This document shows positions 24,562 through 36,546 of a stretch of DNA of 64,000 nt, one piece after another. Under the pieces are notes generated by a model. That model was not told where the DNA came from and ran no database searches. It saw nothing but the letters and a program-made list of their open reading frames with translations. How positions within the stretch are numbered: position 1 is the stretch's first letter; the number at the start of each line of letters is the position of its first letter. The translations under genes were made by a program, and so were the position numbers. Source of the stretch: Hydnum rufescens UP504 (lineage: Eukaryota > Basidiomycota > Agaricomycetes > Cantharellales > Hydnaceae); the NCBI GenBank assembly GCA_014904985.1, contig MU128978.1, positions 82,663 through 146,662 of the forward strand, given 5' to 3'.

Positions 24562-25437
24562 ATGAAGACTGTGATTGTACATCTACTGAGACATGGCGAG
24601 GTGTGCTCCGATGCTGCTTCGCCACTTTGGCCCTGACTTCCGGTCCCCCCCAGACCGCAGAGAACGCACTTCATATCATCCAAGGCCAACTCGATACCCA
24701 GTTGAATGTGAACGGCCAACTGCAGGCACAGATCATTGGGCAGGCCATGCAGGACGTCCCTTTCACGCACGCATTCTCTAGTGATGCCCATCGTGCTGCC
24801 GATGTGAGTTAGACTTGTGGTCCATACATACGGTTGTGGGACTCATCCAATGGTATTGTTGAGTCATAGACCGCACGGGCCGTTCTTCAATATCATCCAG
24901 GGGTGGTTCTCAAGCCCTCTACTCTTTTGCGTGAACGAGTACGATATCGTCCCATGGCATCGGATAGTAGCGGACCTGACATTCGTCTGCGTGACAGCAC
25001 ATGGGGATCTTTCAAGGCACTAGAGTGAAGAAAGGGTGGAAACCAGATTCAAGTGTCGAAACTAAAGAGGACTTGCTCCGGCGCTTGATGTTCTGGTGGC
25101 AAACCGAAATCCTTTCCCTAGTCACCTCCACCTCGGACGTGGACGTGCCTGCCGTCGTCTTAGTTGTGTCGCACGGGGCATCTCTGCGAACGCTGGTTTG
25201 GGACGGACTCATACCTACAGGATATGCACGACCAGAGATGACTTCTCTTCCCCACCTTTACAACACGAGTGTCTCTTCGGTTGCAATGGTCCCACCAAGG
25301 AACCAGACAACTCATTCTACGGGGAGGTGTTTCGATATGGGGAAATTACGCATCTCGTGGCCTATACAAAGGCGCTGGAACAGAATGCAGACGACGTGCA
25401 AGAGGGAAATGGCGAGGCATCTCAGACTCAGACTTAA
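24562..25437 (+). CDS. histidine phosphatase superfamily (phosphoglycerate-mutase-like)
   Basis: The start at 24562 leads straight into TVIVHLLRHGE, the RHG motif holding the phosphohistidine. After an intron (24601-24658) come QLDTQLNVNGQLQAQIIGQ and the FSSDAHRAAD substrate-box segment. A second intron (about 24804-24870), then ARAVLQYHPGVVLKPSTLLRE, a third intron (24941-24999), and GDLSR-like/ETKEDLLRRLMFWW. The second catalytic histidine is in VLVVSHGASLRTL (about 25170). The last part, FRYGEITHLVAYTKAL, ends at 25437; a frame change near 25290-25328 implies a very short (about 38 bp) intron or an indel. The substrate cannot be told: small monomeric members of this family dephosphorylate sugar phosphates or nucleotide metabolites rather than act in glycolysis. 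Confidence 0.82.
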
Positions 25438-25787
25438 TTCTATACTATATAACCCTCCTGTAGTACATCGGTATTCGACGTTAGCCTCGACGAGAAAGCA
25501 ACCACATTCGTGATTCGAGAGTCTCATCTTCGTACGAATGCCCCTCGTCTATCACAGCTGGCTGTATGAAAGAAATTACAGTGTGGTCATTTTCTTCAGA
25601 TGCATTCATATAACACAAACACAATGGAAAACTGCACCACAACTCAAGTTACACTAAAAAATAGAGAAGAGGGACAGACAGAACATGACGCACATGGGCT
25701 ACTCATACAAACACCGCCAACAAAGGAAGATGCACGTCACATACCATGTCCACCAAGGAGGACAACGTGTCCCGAAACATATATACC

Positions 25788-28700
25788 TTAGAATATGTTA
25801 TAAGCCCTGGTAAGAGGGAGGGTCTCGGCAGGCTCAACGTCTGCCAGCACGCCGTCAGCCTTAACAGCATACGTCTCTGGATCAACATGCATCTTGGGCG
25901 TAGTGGCATTCCATTTCATGGAACTTTTCCTGACTGTGCGGCACCCTTCCACGGCCTCGACCCGCTTCTGCAGGCCATAAGACGCGATTGTACCTATGGA
26001 GGATAAGATGTGCACAGGGACGAGACATGAATAAGGAGTAAAGGGATCCAATTGATCCGAAACAAAATGTGAACGCACCAGAGGCAATCGATACGCGGGA
26101 GACGAAGGAGACCGAGTTCAAAGCAGCAGAAGCGGGATTCGCACCCCACATTGGTCTGGGAAGAACTGGCTGGACGGTTGGGATGGATGCGTTCGCATCA
26201 CCCATCTATTAGCAATAATAAAAGAGAAATGGTGAGCAATATACTGAAGAGGGAAACGAGCCGTGACTTGGTTCCAACCTGTGCCCAGGTGATTACTCCA
26301 GATTTGAGAACCATCTCGGGCTTGGCACCGAAATTCTCTGGACGCCACAATACCAAATCGGCAAGCTGTCCAGGAATCACGGAGCCCACAAGATGGCTAA
26401 CACCATGAGTGATAGCACTTGCCAAGGAAAACAACGAAATTAATATCGGTTTTATGGAGAAGAAAATCGGATCTCCACTTACGGGTTGACTGTATACTTG
26501 GCAATATACCGCTTGACCCTTCCATTGTCACGTCCCTCCTCATCGCCAAGTTCAGCAAGAGGGCCGCGGACACTTCGCATCTTGCTCGCTGTGCGCCACG
26601 TGCGAGTGACGACCTCCCCCACACGTCCCATAGCCTGCGAGTCAGAGCTGATCATAGAGATGGCTCCAGTGTCGTGTAACACATCTTCTGCTGCAACGGT
26701 TTCGGCACGGATACGAGACTCAGCGAAGGCCAGATCTTCAGGAATAGATCGGTCGAGGTGGTGGCACACCATGAGCATCTAGAGGCGTCATACGTCAGGC
26801 AAGCCATTCATCTCGATATCCAACAATGACTCACGTCAAGGTGTTCATCAAGCGTGTTTCTAGTATACGGGCGCGTGGGATTCGTTGACGAAGGAAGTAC
26901 ATTGTCCAATTCACAAACGACGATGATATCGGGTGCATGTCCACCACCTATTCGATGAAAAATGTCAGAGACTCTAAGAATGTTCAGCAATCTCGGAAAT
27001 TCACCAGCTCCCTCGGTATGGTATGTATGGATCGTTCGGTTGCCAAAAGCAGCAATAGTGCCTTGAAGAACGCTTGAATCAGACCCAGACTCCATCGCAA
27101 AAGATGAACGAATTTACTCTCTACGAACCCACTCTCGTTGAGAGTGTCGGTATGTATGTTGACCTGCACGTCGTATTTGTCGCCAACATCGAGAGCTTTC
27201 TCGATAACTGCTGGGGTGGATCCCCAGTCCTGGATCCCAAGAATTCAGAAATGATTAGGCGAGAGGGATTGAAAAGCAGATGTGACTTACTTCATGCAAT
27301 TTGAGCCCAGCGGCGCCAGCTTTGACGACGTCCTCCAAAGCTTTGATTCCGGAGTCATTTCCCTGAAGAGCAGCACACAGACGAGAACATGATTGAACAT
27401 GAAGATATGGCTCATGAAGATCGAGGGAAAATGTCACTAGCCTTTCCAGTAAATGCGAAATTCATAGGAATCCCATCCGTAGCCGCCAGCATATGTCGCA
27501 TATAAAACGGAGAAGGCGTGCACGTCGTCGCGGATGTGCCAGCACTCGGACCCGTCCCCCCTCCAATCATAGTCGTCACACCCGAAGCGAGAGCTTCGGG
27601 CCATTGCTGTGGACAGATGTAGTGCACGTGGGCATCGATCCCACCCGCTGTTACGATGAGTTTCTCGCCTGCGATCACTTCCGTCGATGATCCAACGATC
27701 AATTTTGGGGAGACATTGCCCATCACATCTGGGTTGCCAGCTTTTCCGATGTCCACTATGGTTCCTTTCGAGATCCCTATATCTGCCTGCAAATTTCACC
27801 AACGAAGGGGTCAGAAAAATAATAACAAACGGATCAAGAAGAAGTAGACCTTGTATATTCCAGACCAATCAACAATGAGAGCGTTCGTGATAACGAGATC
27901 CAAAGCTTCGGCGGCAGTACGGTTCGTGGCCTGGCCCATACCCTCCCTCAGCGTCTTCCCACCACCAAACTTACACTCATCACCATAGGTCGTCATATCT
28001 TTCTCGACTTCGACCCAAAGACTGGTATCTCCGAGTCTGACACGATCGCCTGTCGTAGGGCCAAACATGCTCGCGTACGCTTCAGCGGGTCATCGTCTTG
28101 TCCGTCCTCTGGGGACCAGAGCCGGCGGGAATAGTGAGCGCATGGGGTTCCGGGACGTTCCCAAACCCTTTCTGGACTAGATTGACGACAATACCTTCTA
28201 CACGGCTGAGGTCATATGTCCCCGTGGCGAGATTGTTACCACCTGAAATATGCTTGAAGCCTGATATGCCGGTGAGGGTGACGGATTTGGTGTCGCCTGG
28301 CTCGAATCGCACGGCCGTACCAGCTGGAATATCCAGTCGTTTACCATAGGATCGTGCTCGGTCAAACACGAGCGCTGGATTCGTCTCGATGAAGTGGTAA
28401 TGCGAACCGATCTGCCATCAATGATGTATCCCATACACTTGTTAGAAGATCCTAATTCAAGAAGCAAGTTGAAGATCGTTTAATGAAACGCACCTGGATG
28501 GGCCTATCACCCGTATTCGTCACTTTAATGACGACCTTTTCGCGGCCTTGATTCAGCACGATCGGTTCACGACGGACGACGACGGCCCGGGGGCGGATTT
28601 CTTAGAATACGCCTCAGGCGGTGAGAGTGGGAATATGTCATTAGATGGGACAGGGAGAAACGATCCATAGAGCGCGCCTTCCAGTGACAATGTATCCGTG

Positions 28701-29081
28701 CAAACGGGATCATGCACGGTAACGAGAAAAACTCTGGGGAAAATAAATCAACCACACCCCAATTCATTAGTTCTGGAAGGGATTGGAGACCAGGGAGACA
28801 GAGGGAGTGCACCCGTCAGGAAATGTCCCCTCTACTTGTACGTCCTTCATAAGAGCACTAACACCGGGAAGGACGTGCCTCCTCCCGAGTAGCTCTTTTC
28901 CCAATTGCATGAGTTGGCTAACGGTGTGCGCGCCATCGCGAATTCGCTCTTGAAGCTGAAATGCGATAAGAGCTGTTGCCTCTGAGAGATTCAACTGGAG
29001 ACCGCGGGCCAGGCGGCGCTGGGCGAGAGACCCGGCCTGGTAGATTACAAGCTTATCGAGCTCACGAACAGAGAGACGCAT
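25788..29081 (-). CDS. urease (single-chain fungal type)
   Basis: Hydrolyses urea to ammonia and carbamate in the cytosol; a nickel enzyme. The fused gamma-beta-alpha order is seen from the start at 29081 ([17 protein letters not shown]): gamma part ([13 protein letters not shown]), beta part ([17 protein letters not shown]), alpha part ([19 protein letters not shown]). Nickel and catalytic residues are visible: [22 protein letters not shown] (carbamylated lysine), [33 protein letters not shown] (mobile-flap histidine) and [15 protein letters not shown]. It ends at 25788. About ten short introns fit. The intron after NFAFTGK (about 27444) appears to use a GC donor. Two single-base frame breaks are seen, near 28586-28593 (one base missing before AVVVRREPI) and at 28084 (one extra base before EAYASMFGP). 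With both corrected the length (about 840 residues) is normal. Otherwise the copy looks intact, so sequencing error is more likely than decay. Confidence 0.93.
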
Positions 29082-29369
29082 ATTCCGTAAAGTTTCAAAG
29101 ACACTAAATCTAGGGCGACCAGCGACCGCAACCAAATTGATTCCACCCTAAGAATTCTTATTCAAAGGACTCAACATCGACTAGTTTTAGTCAGGCACCA
29201 ATTTTCTATCAAGGGAACACAGCACAGATCATACACGGATACAACTTTGCTACGAGACAAAAAAAAGCCGACTGGATGCTCCTGCTGTGGTAACTGGCAA
29301 TCAGCCTCAGCCTCATTTGGTCCACCGTGTTTTGCCTTCCGGCTCTTTCTTTTACCGGTTCCGTCTGGG

Positions 29370-30678
29370 CTAGAGCTGCTCGACATGGGTGTGGTTCTCT
29401 CCTGCTGATCCAGTATTATGTCCCAGAGTGCCTGCCTCCTCACGTTCTCCATCCTCGTTCGAAAGGTCCTTGTGGAGGTGGACCAACTTCACGTACCCTG
29501 GATCCGAATCTAAAGCAGGAACTGTCACGACCTCGGAATCGTCTGGAAGAGTCCTTGTCGGGAAAGAGGATTGCTGATATTGGCCATTGCGGTCTGTTGG
29601 CACCCCATTACCTCCAAGCCTGCGGAGTTCGTGAAGATCTCTCTGGAGTATGCTGTCTGTCCTCGGACTGAAGTGGCTGAGACCGAAGAGCGTCGAGACG
29701 ATGCATCCACCAACAAGGATGGAGAGGTAGAAACGATATTGCGAGAACCACGTTGGTGTCCATCCTGCTGTCGTCGCCTTCATGTCTGCGTACCACTACG
29801 CAGTAATGGATCATCCATGCGTTATGTGTCACATCTCCCTGCCTGACAGGATAGACAGGACAGACACTATGGGGGACTTACGAGGGCTGTGAAGGCGAAC
29901 CATTGGGCTACAAGGGCCATATTCGGCTCGAGTGCGAGCGTAGGCCACGCAACGAGAAGTGGGGCGACACCAAGCCACAAGCGCGGATAACCTTGCGACC
30001 CTCCATACCCTGCGAACTCCATCCCCCAATGGAGGGCGCCCAGGAACGAAAGAATAATTGCGCCATAGGTGACTTGGATATTCATGGAGGCTTCGAGGAA
30101 CTCGGCGGCTACGTCGGGTGATATGTTCCACATTGCGCCGACGGAAGCTTGACCAGCTTGACGGGCCAGATATAGTGTGGAGAGCGTAGTGCCAAGGTAG
30201 GGGAGAGATCCTGCGAGGCCCATAACGAATACATGTTTGGGGACACGCGATGCAATCAGCGATGTCAAGCTAATCTGCATGATTGAATTAAAGGTTAGAG
30301 TCTACGCTAGCAACACACGATTGAGACGATGGAAATTTACAAAGTCCTCGCTCATGCCTGTCGAGTGTCCTTGATTCTTCTTGGCCATGTCTCTGTGGTC
30401 CTCAGCAGTTTGCCCTCCGGAAATAATCTTTGCAAAGTCTCCCGCAATATGCATCACTTCGTCTTTCGCATTCTTTGCTACTGAAGGGAGCTCTTTACTG
30501 CCTTGCTGGGATGCTTGACGGGTTGGCGTGAACCTGACTTGCGTGGCGCGAATGAGCGCAATTGGAGCTACCACGCCAGTCAGCGTGGTCCCCCACAGCC
30601 CACCGTTCACTCACTCCTTCGAAGCGCCTGCGGCGGTGCAAGCCTGAGACCAACACCGAACATGCCTGTCCTCAACAT
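29370..30678 (-). CDS. DUF3429 family mitochondrial inner-membrane protein
   Basis: The minus-strand start at 30678 (MLRTGMFGVGLRLAPPQALR) is basic and lacks acidic residues, a good mitochondrial presequence. An intron (about 30612-30568) is removed and the leader continues TPIALIRATQVRFTPTRQ. After a linker and a second intron (about 30340-30280) comes the membrane part: VFVMGLAGSLPYLGTTLSTLYLAR, NIQVTYGAIILSFLGALHWG, LWLGVAPLLVAWPTLAL and, after an intron at 29884-29799, WYADMKATTAG-WTPTWFSQYRFYL, with a last hydrophobic helix and an acidic C-terminal tail to 29370. The GA(I/L)HWG and WYSxYRFYLT-like motifs are the family signature (related to TMEM69). The molecular function of the family is unknown. 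It lies 288 bp upstream of urease on the same strand and is divergent from the formylglutathione hydrolase gene. Confidence 0.83.
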
Positions 30679-30754
30679 GGTGAAGTTAAGAACTATGACG
30701 TCAAAGACCTCTGTCTGAAGTTACGTAAGCTTGTAGAATGGCTTCACGGGAACA

Positions 30755-30781
30755 CCCCCCCCCCCCCCTTTTTTTTTTTTT
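30755..30781. repeat. C14-T13 homopolymer junction
   Basis: Fourteen C followed directly by thirteen T, 77 bp upstream of the DUF3429 start codon (as A13-G14 on its coding strand), in the divergent promoter shared with formylglutathione hydrolase. Poly(dA:dT) tracts commonly exclude nucleosomes in fungi; a role here is inference. Confidence 0.75.
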
Positions 30782-31452
30782 AGCTATCTGAGCTCGATAT
30801 CATCCGGCATTGCTTTCAGACGTTCAGACGCTGAGTTTTCCTTTTTGGAAATTTCCTCTCCTTCAATTCGTCTGAACTGCCCAGTTTCTCATCCACTTTC
30901 TACCATCACGACATCAAGAAAAAAGGGCGGGACCTGCGAATAAGTGTGGATACTAAGGAACCACCTTTTGGATGAAAGACTTTTGTGTGCCAGCGTTCTC
31001 ACGGTAAGAGACGAGGGGGCCAAATTATCTCCCGAATTGAAGACCCCTCTGTTCGCCAATCGCACCTCATCCGCTTTTCGGAGGGCTGTTCTGCCATTCT
31101 GCTTTTGTGGGCTCGGCCGAAAATTTCACATGAAACAGAGCCAGGGTTCAGCTATTCTCGAGCCAGAGCCATGTTTTCAGGATGACCATGCCGACTCTGG
31201 AAACCGCCATTCTGAAATTGGTAGGGTGATCAATGGTTGTTCAACTGTCACCCATGCGAAATTTCGTGAGGCACCCAGATAATAGGCTCAGCCAGATGGT
31301 CGAGGAAATTGGCGGAAGGATGCTGCGTATCCTCGGGCACCGATACGATAAAGTTCCTCAAGCAGCCAGTCATGACGTCGGGGAGCCGTGGGGCGTCCCG
31401 GAGCGGGCCGAGGAGTTTCCGGCATATAAACACCTCCGTCCAAGTCCAAACC

Positions 31453-32940
31453 ATGTCGGTGTCGGTGACCAAGATAGCGAGCAACAAGACATTTGGTGGG
31501 ATCCTCTCGAAATATACCTTTAAGGTGTTCAGCCTCGAATAGCACTTTAGAGCCCACAGTTCGAAACTGATAATAAAAAAAATGCACAAAGGCAGACTCT
31601 CTCGGTGGACTCGATGCGAAATTCAACGTCTTCCTCCCATCCGCATCTGAGTCTTCTAAATTTCCCATTTTGTACTATTTGGCTGGCCTAGAGTGCACCG
31701 AGGATACGGCGTGAGCGGTGCATTCGTTATCTCACCATTTCCGGGTAATGCCAGGCTGACGCGCCATTGATCGCTCGATCTTACGATATTGTATAGGCCA
31801 TGGAAGGGCGGGTTTTTGAGGGATGCCGCTCAGGAAGGTATCGCTCTAGTCTTCCCTGATACCTCTCCACGTGGTGCTGGCGCTGAAGGGGAAGACGATA
31901 GCTGGGATTTCGGTACAGGTGGGTATTGTTGTCCTTTTCGCATAAGCATTCATTTAGATATGGATTCATCCATCTATGCTATCCCAAGGCGCCGGATTTT
32001 ATATCAATGCAACCAATCCGATATACTCCAAGCATTATAACATGTACGACTATGTGGTGAAGGAACTTCCAAAGGCGCTCCAATCGCTCGATCTTCCCCT
32101 CGTATGAAATCTGCTTCAACCGTTACCAATTATCTATTGATACTTGTGGACTTTGAATATTCCTCATTTTCGTCGATCCCAGGACTTCACCAGAGAATCC
32201 ATTTTCGGTCACTCGATGGGAGGCCACGGCGCCATTAGCCTCTACCTCCGTAACACAGACAAATACCGGTCTGGGTCTGGATTCGCCCCATCCTCAACCC
32301 GACACAAGCACCCTGGGGACAGAAAGCTTTCACAGGATATCTAACCGGCGGAATCGACGAAGGAAAGGCATACGATTCCACAGAACTCATCGCCTCCGCA
32401 AAAGGAAAGAATCTGAACATCCTTATTGATTATGTGCGCCGCCCTCTTCGATCGTTCTTTTATTTTTATTACTTCTGGTTTGGTTCGGAATAACTAGTTG
32501 AACTTTCGCCATTGAATGTTAGGGTAACGAGGATAAATTCTACAAAAGCCGGCCAACTTCTCCCCGAGAACTTCAGTGCGTACACTCCCCCCCGATCCGT
32601 TCGATATCTATGCATAAATATTGTCTCCTGATGCAATAACATTAAACACATCCATGAACAGGTGCGGCCGCACGTTCTGCAGGTTTCACTGAATCTCAAG
32701 TGGACGTGCGCGAACAGCCAGGCTACGATCATAGCTACTACTTTGTGAGTTTGTACCCAGGTCACTATTCCCTATTCTTAACTATCTCATCCTGCGGATT
32801 CGCTTGACATCAAAGATTTCCACTTTTGTGCCGGAGCATATCAAATGTATGTCTCCCAATAAAAACACTACAGTATCCAGAAAATGACGACACCTTAATA
32901 CTATGATTCGACAGTCCACAGCAAGTTCCTGAAGGCCTGA
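31453..32940 (+). CDS. S-formylglutathione hydrolase (esterase D family)
   Basis: Last step of glutathione-dependent formaldehyde oxidation: releases formate and glutathione; cytosolic serine hydrolase. The start at 31453 gives [20 protein letters not shown]. Exon 2 (after an AAAG acceptor near 31587) reads [17 protein letters not shown] and [12 protein letters not shown]. Then come [36 protein letters not shown] (oxyanion and substrate region), [15 protein letters not shown], and the nucleophile elbow [16 protein letters not shown]. Later [32 protein letters not shown] and [10 protein letters not shown] (catalytic histidine) follow, with the end IKFHSKFLKA at 32940. Each junction is a standard short intron. 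One base appears to be missing in the CCCC run 32286-32289, where adding one C restores [13 protein letters not shown]. Apart from that the gene looks complete (about 285 residues). Confidence 0.92.
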
Positions 32941-33237
32941 ACACGTAGCAATAACAACACGAAGGGAGGAACTTGTTTGGAATGTAGCTCTAAGTGGTAT
33001 ACAAATACAAGAGAACAAGGAGTATGCCAGTCTGGAGACCTTATCCGTTAAAGAAACTGTGAGCACGAGAGGAAGGAGGCAGGATTGCGACGGAAGACCA
33101 AAGACCAAGGACAATCCAATCCCGAGCATTGCCGAGGAGAAATAATTTGCCCAAAGCCCAGCATCAACGTGACGACGAAAGCAAGCCATAGATTGGATCC
33201 CTCCCTTCTGGTCGGTCCCCCGAATGATCGTACCCTA

Positions 33238-35851
33238 TTATGCAGTAACTCGAGACACGGCAGATGATTCATAGAAGGGTCCTGAAACGTGTTTCTGATA
33301 TCGTTGCTGGAGAATATCGCTATGTTCTGTGATCCACGCGCATTCGAGAGCTTGGAAAATGGTATATCGGAGAGTGGGTGATTTACGGAGTAACCCAGAG
33401 ACGAGATGGTGGGCTGCACAAATATGATGAGGGTCGAGACAAAATGAGAGATGGGTTGAGGATAGGCCTCGACCACACAGTGATATGACACCAAGAATGA
33501 GGAACGTAATAAAGGATACGACGAACCGCTCGGCATCGAAGACCACACATCAGGATCATACGTGGGCTCCTCATGAACGATCCGTCTGGCGAGATCAGGA
33601 TCCACCTTCATCGATTGTCGAGAGCGAGGAGTCGAGAAATGCGCAGGTTCGTGGACATCCACGCTTTCGAAACTCGAGCGTCCGTCGACGTGTGTTCTTC
33701 GGCCAGATAAATGCAAGGAACGACCACCCTGAACCCTACTGCGGGAAATACTTCCAACGTACCGTGGACCCTCAGCGCTAGCATTGAATGACCCGCTCTG
33801 ACCCGCTCCATCGTCCGATGCGATCCAACTGGCTTCAGAGCCCTTCTCGTAAATGTCAAAGGGTCGAAAAGCTCTGCCAAGATCATTGGAATCTTCCGAG
33901 GGGAACATCCAAGGAAGGATACTCACGCAAGAATTTCGAAAAGAACAACACCAAAACTCCAATAATCTGCTATGAAATCGTCAAACGATCTCCCATCGAA
34001 CGCAGACCTTACAGCTTCGGGAGCCATGTACGCTGGCGTTCCAACGATAGCATGGCGGCAGTTCATATCAGAAGAACGACTGAATCCAAAATCGGCAATT
34101 AGGACTCGGGGGAAACGACCAGGTGTCTTGAGGAGAACATTCTCAGGCTAGAAGAGGCGAGAGGGAAGGTGAAATATGCTACCCTCATGAAATAAATATC
34201 AGTCCCTACTTTGAGGTCTGGACCGAGTATTGAGGTCAGTGGAGAGGGGAATGTAAGGAAAGTCCGTTAAGGACCACGACTAAGACACCGACCTCGATGG
34301 GCAATATCGTTCTCGTGCAAATACTAGAAAGACAGAGTAAATCGATACATTCTCCGACAGATCAAGGTAGCCTCACAGCCAGGCCGCGCATCAACTGGTA
34401 TGCGATATACTTTGATTCGGGCTCGCTCGGAGTAGTTCGAGCGCTGAGCCATACATGCAGATCGCTGCCAGTGCAAAGTTCGAGGAACATGTATCTAGTG
34501 AGGAGATGAATGAGATGTACACATTGCGTTGCAATACATCGATCTTACAATGTGCGGGGTGTCGAAGCGTGGTGAAGAATGCCGTTGATGTTCGGCTGTA
34601 GAAGGAATATTAAATAGTCAAGGGACCCAATTGAGAGGAATCACGCACATGCTTTAGAGCACCTAAAATTTCCACTTCCTTCATAATATCCTCGTTCCCT
34701 CCAGCGACCCGAATACTCTTGCACGCAACCTGACGGTGAGTCAATGAGTCGACAGCCAGTCTTACTGTAGCATGTGCCCCACTGCGTCATCCGTGAGTGG
34801 AAAGATTCAAAAGGGGATCGTATAAGGACTTACTCCCCGAGGACATGTGGCTTTATCACAAAAGGCGCTAGACCCTACAAATATCCCAGTCAGAAGAATT
34901 GGCACTTGCAATGAAGCGTGGATGGACAGGTCACCGGGGATTTCACGTCCGTGTCCAAGAGCAACATCTCTTTCTTGGTCTGGCCAGGTGGAGGCTTCAA
35001 GTGATAACAAGTGAACTCTGCACACGAGAAAGGGTACATAAAACGAGGCCAACAAATAAGGGACAGGCACCGACTTCGATGGGTATCTGCAGTTTCGATC
35101 TTGATGGTGTCATTGTGAAGCAAGATGATACTGGCACCGGATCGTATTCGGTGATCATTCCAGAGGAGTCCGTTCTTTCCAGGTACCTAAGTTTCCTTAG
35201 GGGAATAAATTATGAGACCAGCCTGATCTACAAAGGTGTAGGAAGGTGATGTTGCCTGGCAGCTGATTATAATCCCACCGCGGTCTGTTCCAGCCTGGAT
35301 TCTAACGCAACGATCAGTCTAGTATTACGGTCATGCTGCATGATCGAAGGGACAGGTCGAAAGAGACGAAATTATAGACTGACGCATATATCTTGCAATG
35401 GTTCCGCGAGACGGAAGCATGGTCAATAAGATGGTCAGCTTCATAAACAACACATGGCGGTCATCAGGCCAAGGAAACGAAACAATAAACGATAGGACTT
35501 ACCTAGCAGGATGCCTCCCGATCGATAAGTACTCGTTAAGATATACGAAAAGAGCTGAGAACATTCGTCTAAGTAGTCAGCGCTGCTCGAAGAGGAAATC
35601 GAATGCATGATATTCAGACCGCACATTCTACTGTTCCAGAATCATTAATAATCTCAAGCTGTGCACACGCGTGTCTCTCATGTCGGCGAAGGAGTAAGTT
35701 AAAGGACTCATTGCACGGGAGACGGGAATGGTGGATATACGCGTTGCTTCTTCAAGACGTCGTGCGAGTTCAGACCACTCAAGAGTCGTCGCTTTGGACG
35801 GCGCGGAGGTTCCATCACGAGGCGATCGCGAGCCGAGGAGGCGGAAGACAT
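33238..35851 (-). CDS. FHA-domain serine/threonine kinase (Chk2/Rad53/Cds1 type)
   Basis: A checkpoint-type kinase with one FHA phosphothreonine-binding domain followed by a kinase domain. On the minus strand the first Met chosen is at 35851 (MSSASSARDRLVMEPPRRPK), a basic Ser-rich region likely carrying phosphosites. The FHA core is YLSIGRHPA (about 35540), SVSRNHCKIYA (about 35405) and NGLLWNDHRI (about 35165). The kinase has a LGSGAHATVRLAVD loop with QVACKSI (VAIK lysine), YMFLELCTGSDL (hinge), HENDIAHRDLKPENVLL (catalytic loop, split by two introns), IADFGFSRS (DFG) and VGTPAYMAPEAV. The C-lobe continues with RRIVHEEPTYDPDVWS and LLRKSPTLRYT-QALECAWI, ending at 33238. About ten introns. 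Single-FHA kinases of this order include fission yeast Cds1; whether this is the checkpoint orthologue or a fungal paralogue is not settled. Confidence 0.8.
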
Positions 35852-36546
35852 TGGACGAGTCTCCTTGGATGAAGCTGCAATAGTTAAAGATGGTGGCGTC
35901 TGTTGGTGCCTTCCAAACACGGCACAACAGTATAATTGCGAGGACTGTCTTTTGTTAAGATGTTAGGAAAAGGCTCGGACTCAGGGCAATAGGATCCTAC
36001 GCCCCATTACCCCGTTCTGTTAGCCGAGTAGTCCTCTGTTATTCTTCCCGATCTCGCACGCCCACTCAGGATCTTTTCCAATCTTGATGGTACGTTGACA
36101 TTTCCCTCGAATCCGCATCGCGATAGGGAGACACCGAGGATCGAGGCCATAGGTTGGGAGGGTCCGGCAAGGAAGAGAGCGACACGGTGAATTTGGAGGT
36201 CGTATAGAGAAGTGCCTCTGGAACGCGTCGGCACCACTTAATTCTTTGCAACGAGGGATTGTGGACCGTGAATTCCGATTCTCCGGTCCAATGGGACCTT
36301 CTCCTTAGTCGGATGTTCTAACATGGGACTCTCCATCCTTGTCAACGCACGTCTCTATTCTGTCATTGGTTGTTTTGATTGGCTGACTTATGAGAGCAAG
36401 GGTGCCGGACGAAATGTGAGGAAATGGTGTCCCAGGACTACCGTTCTGCCGCATTACGTTCCCTCTTGGCTATAGCGGTTCGATACTAAGGAGCCAAATC
36501 GGCAACAAAGAAATGGTCCCTTCACCAGGACAATATATTTACTAGT

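Noticed and set aside
31248..31668. Two overlapping minus-strand open frames near the formylglutathione hydrolase start
   Set aside because: They are antisense to exons 1-2 of that hydrolase, whose protein motifs are unambiguous on the plus strand.
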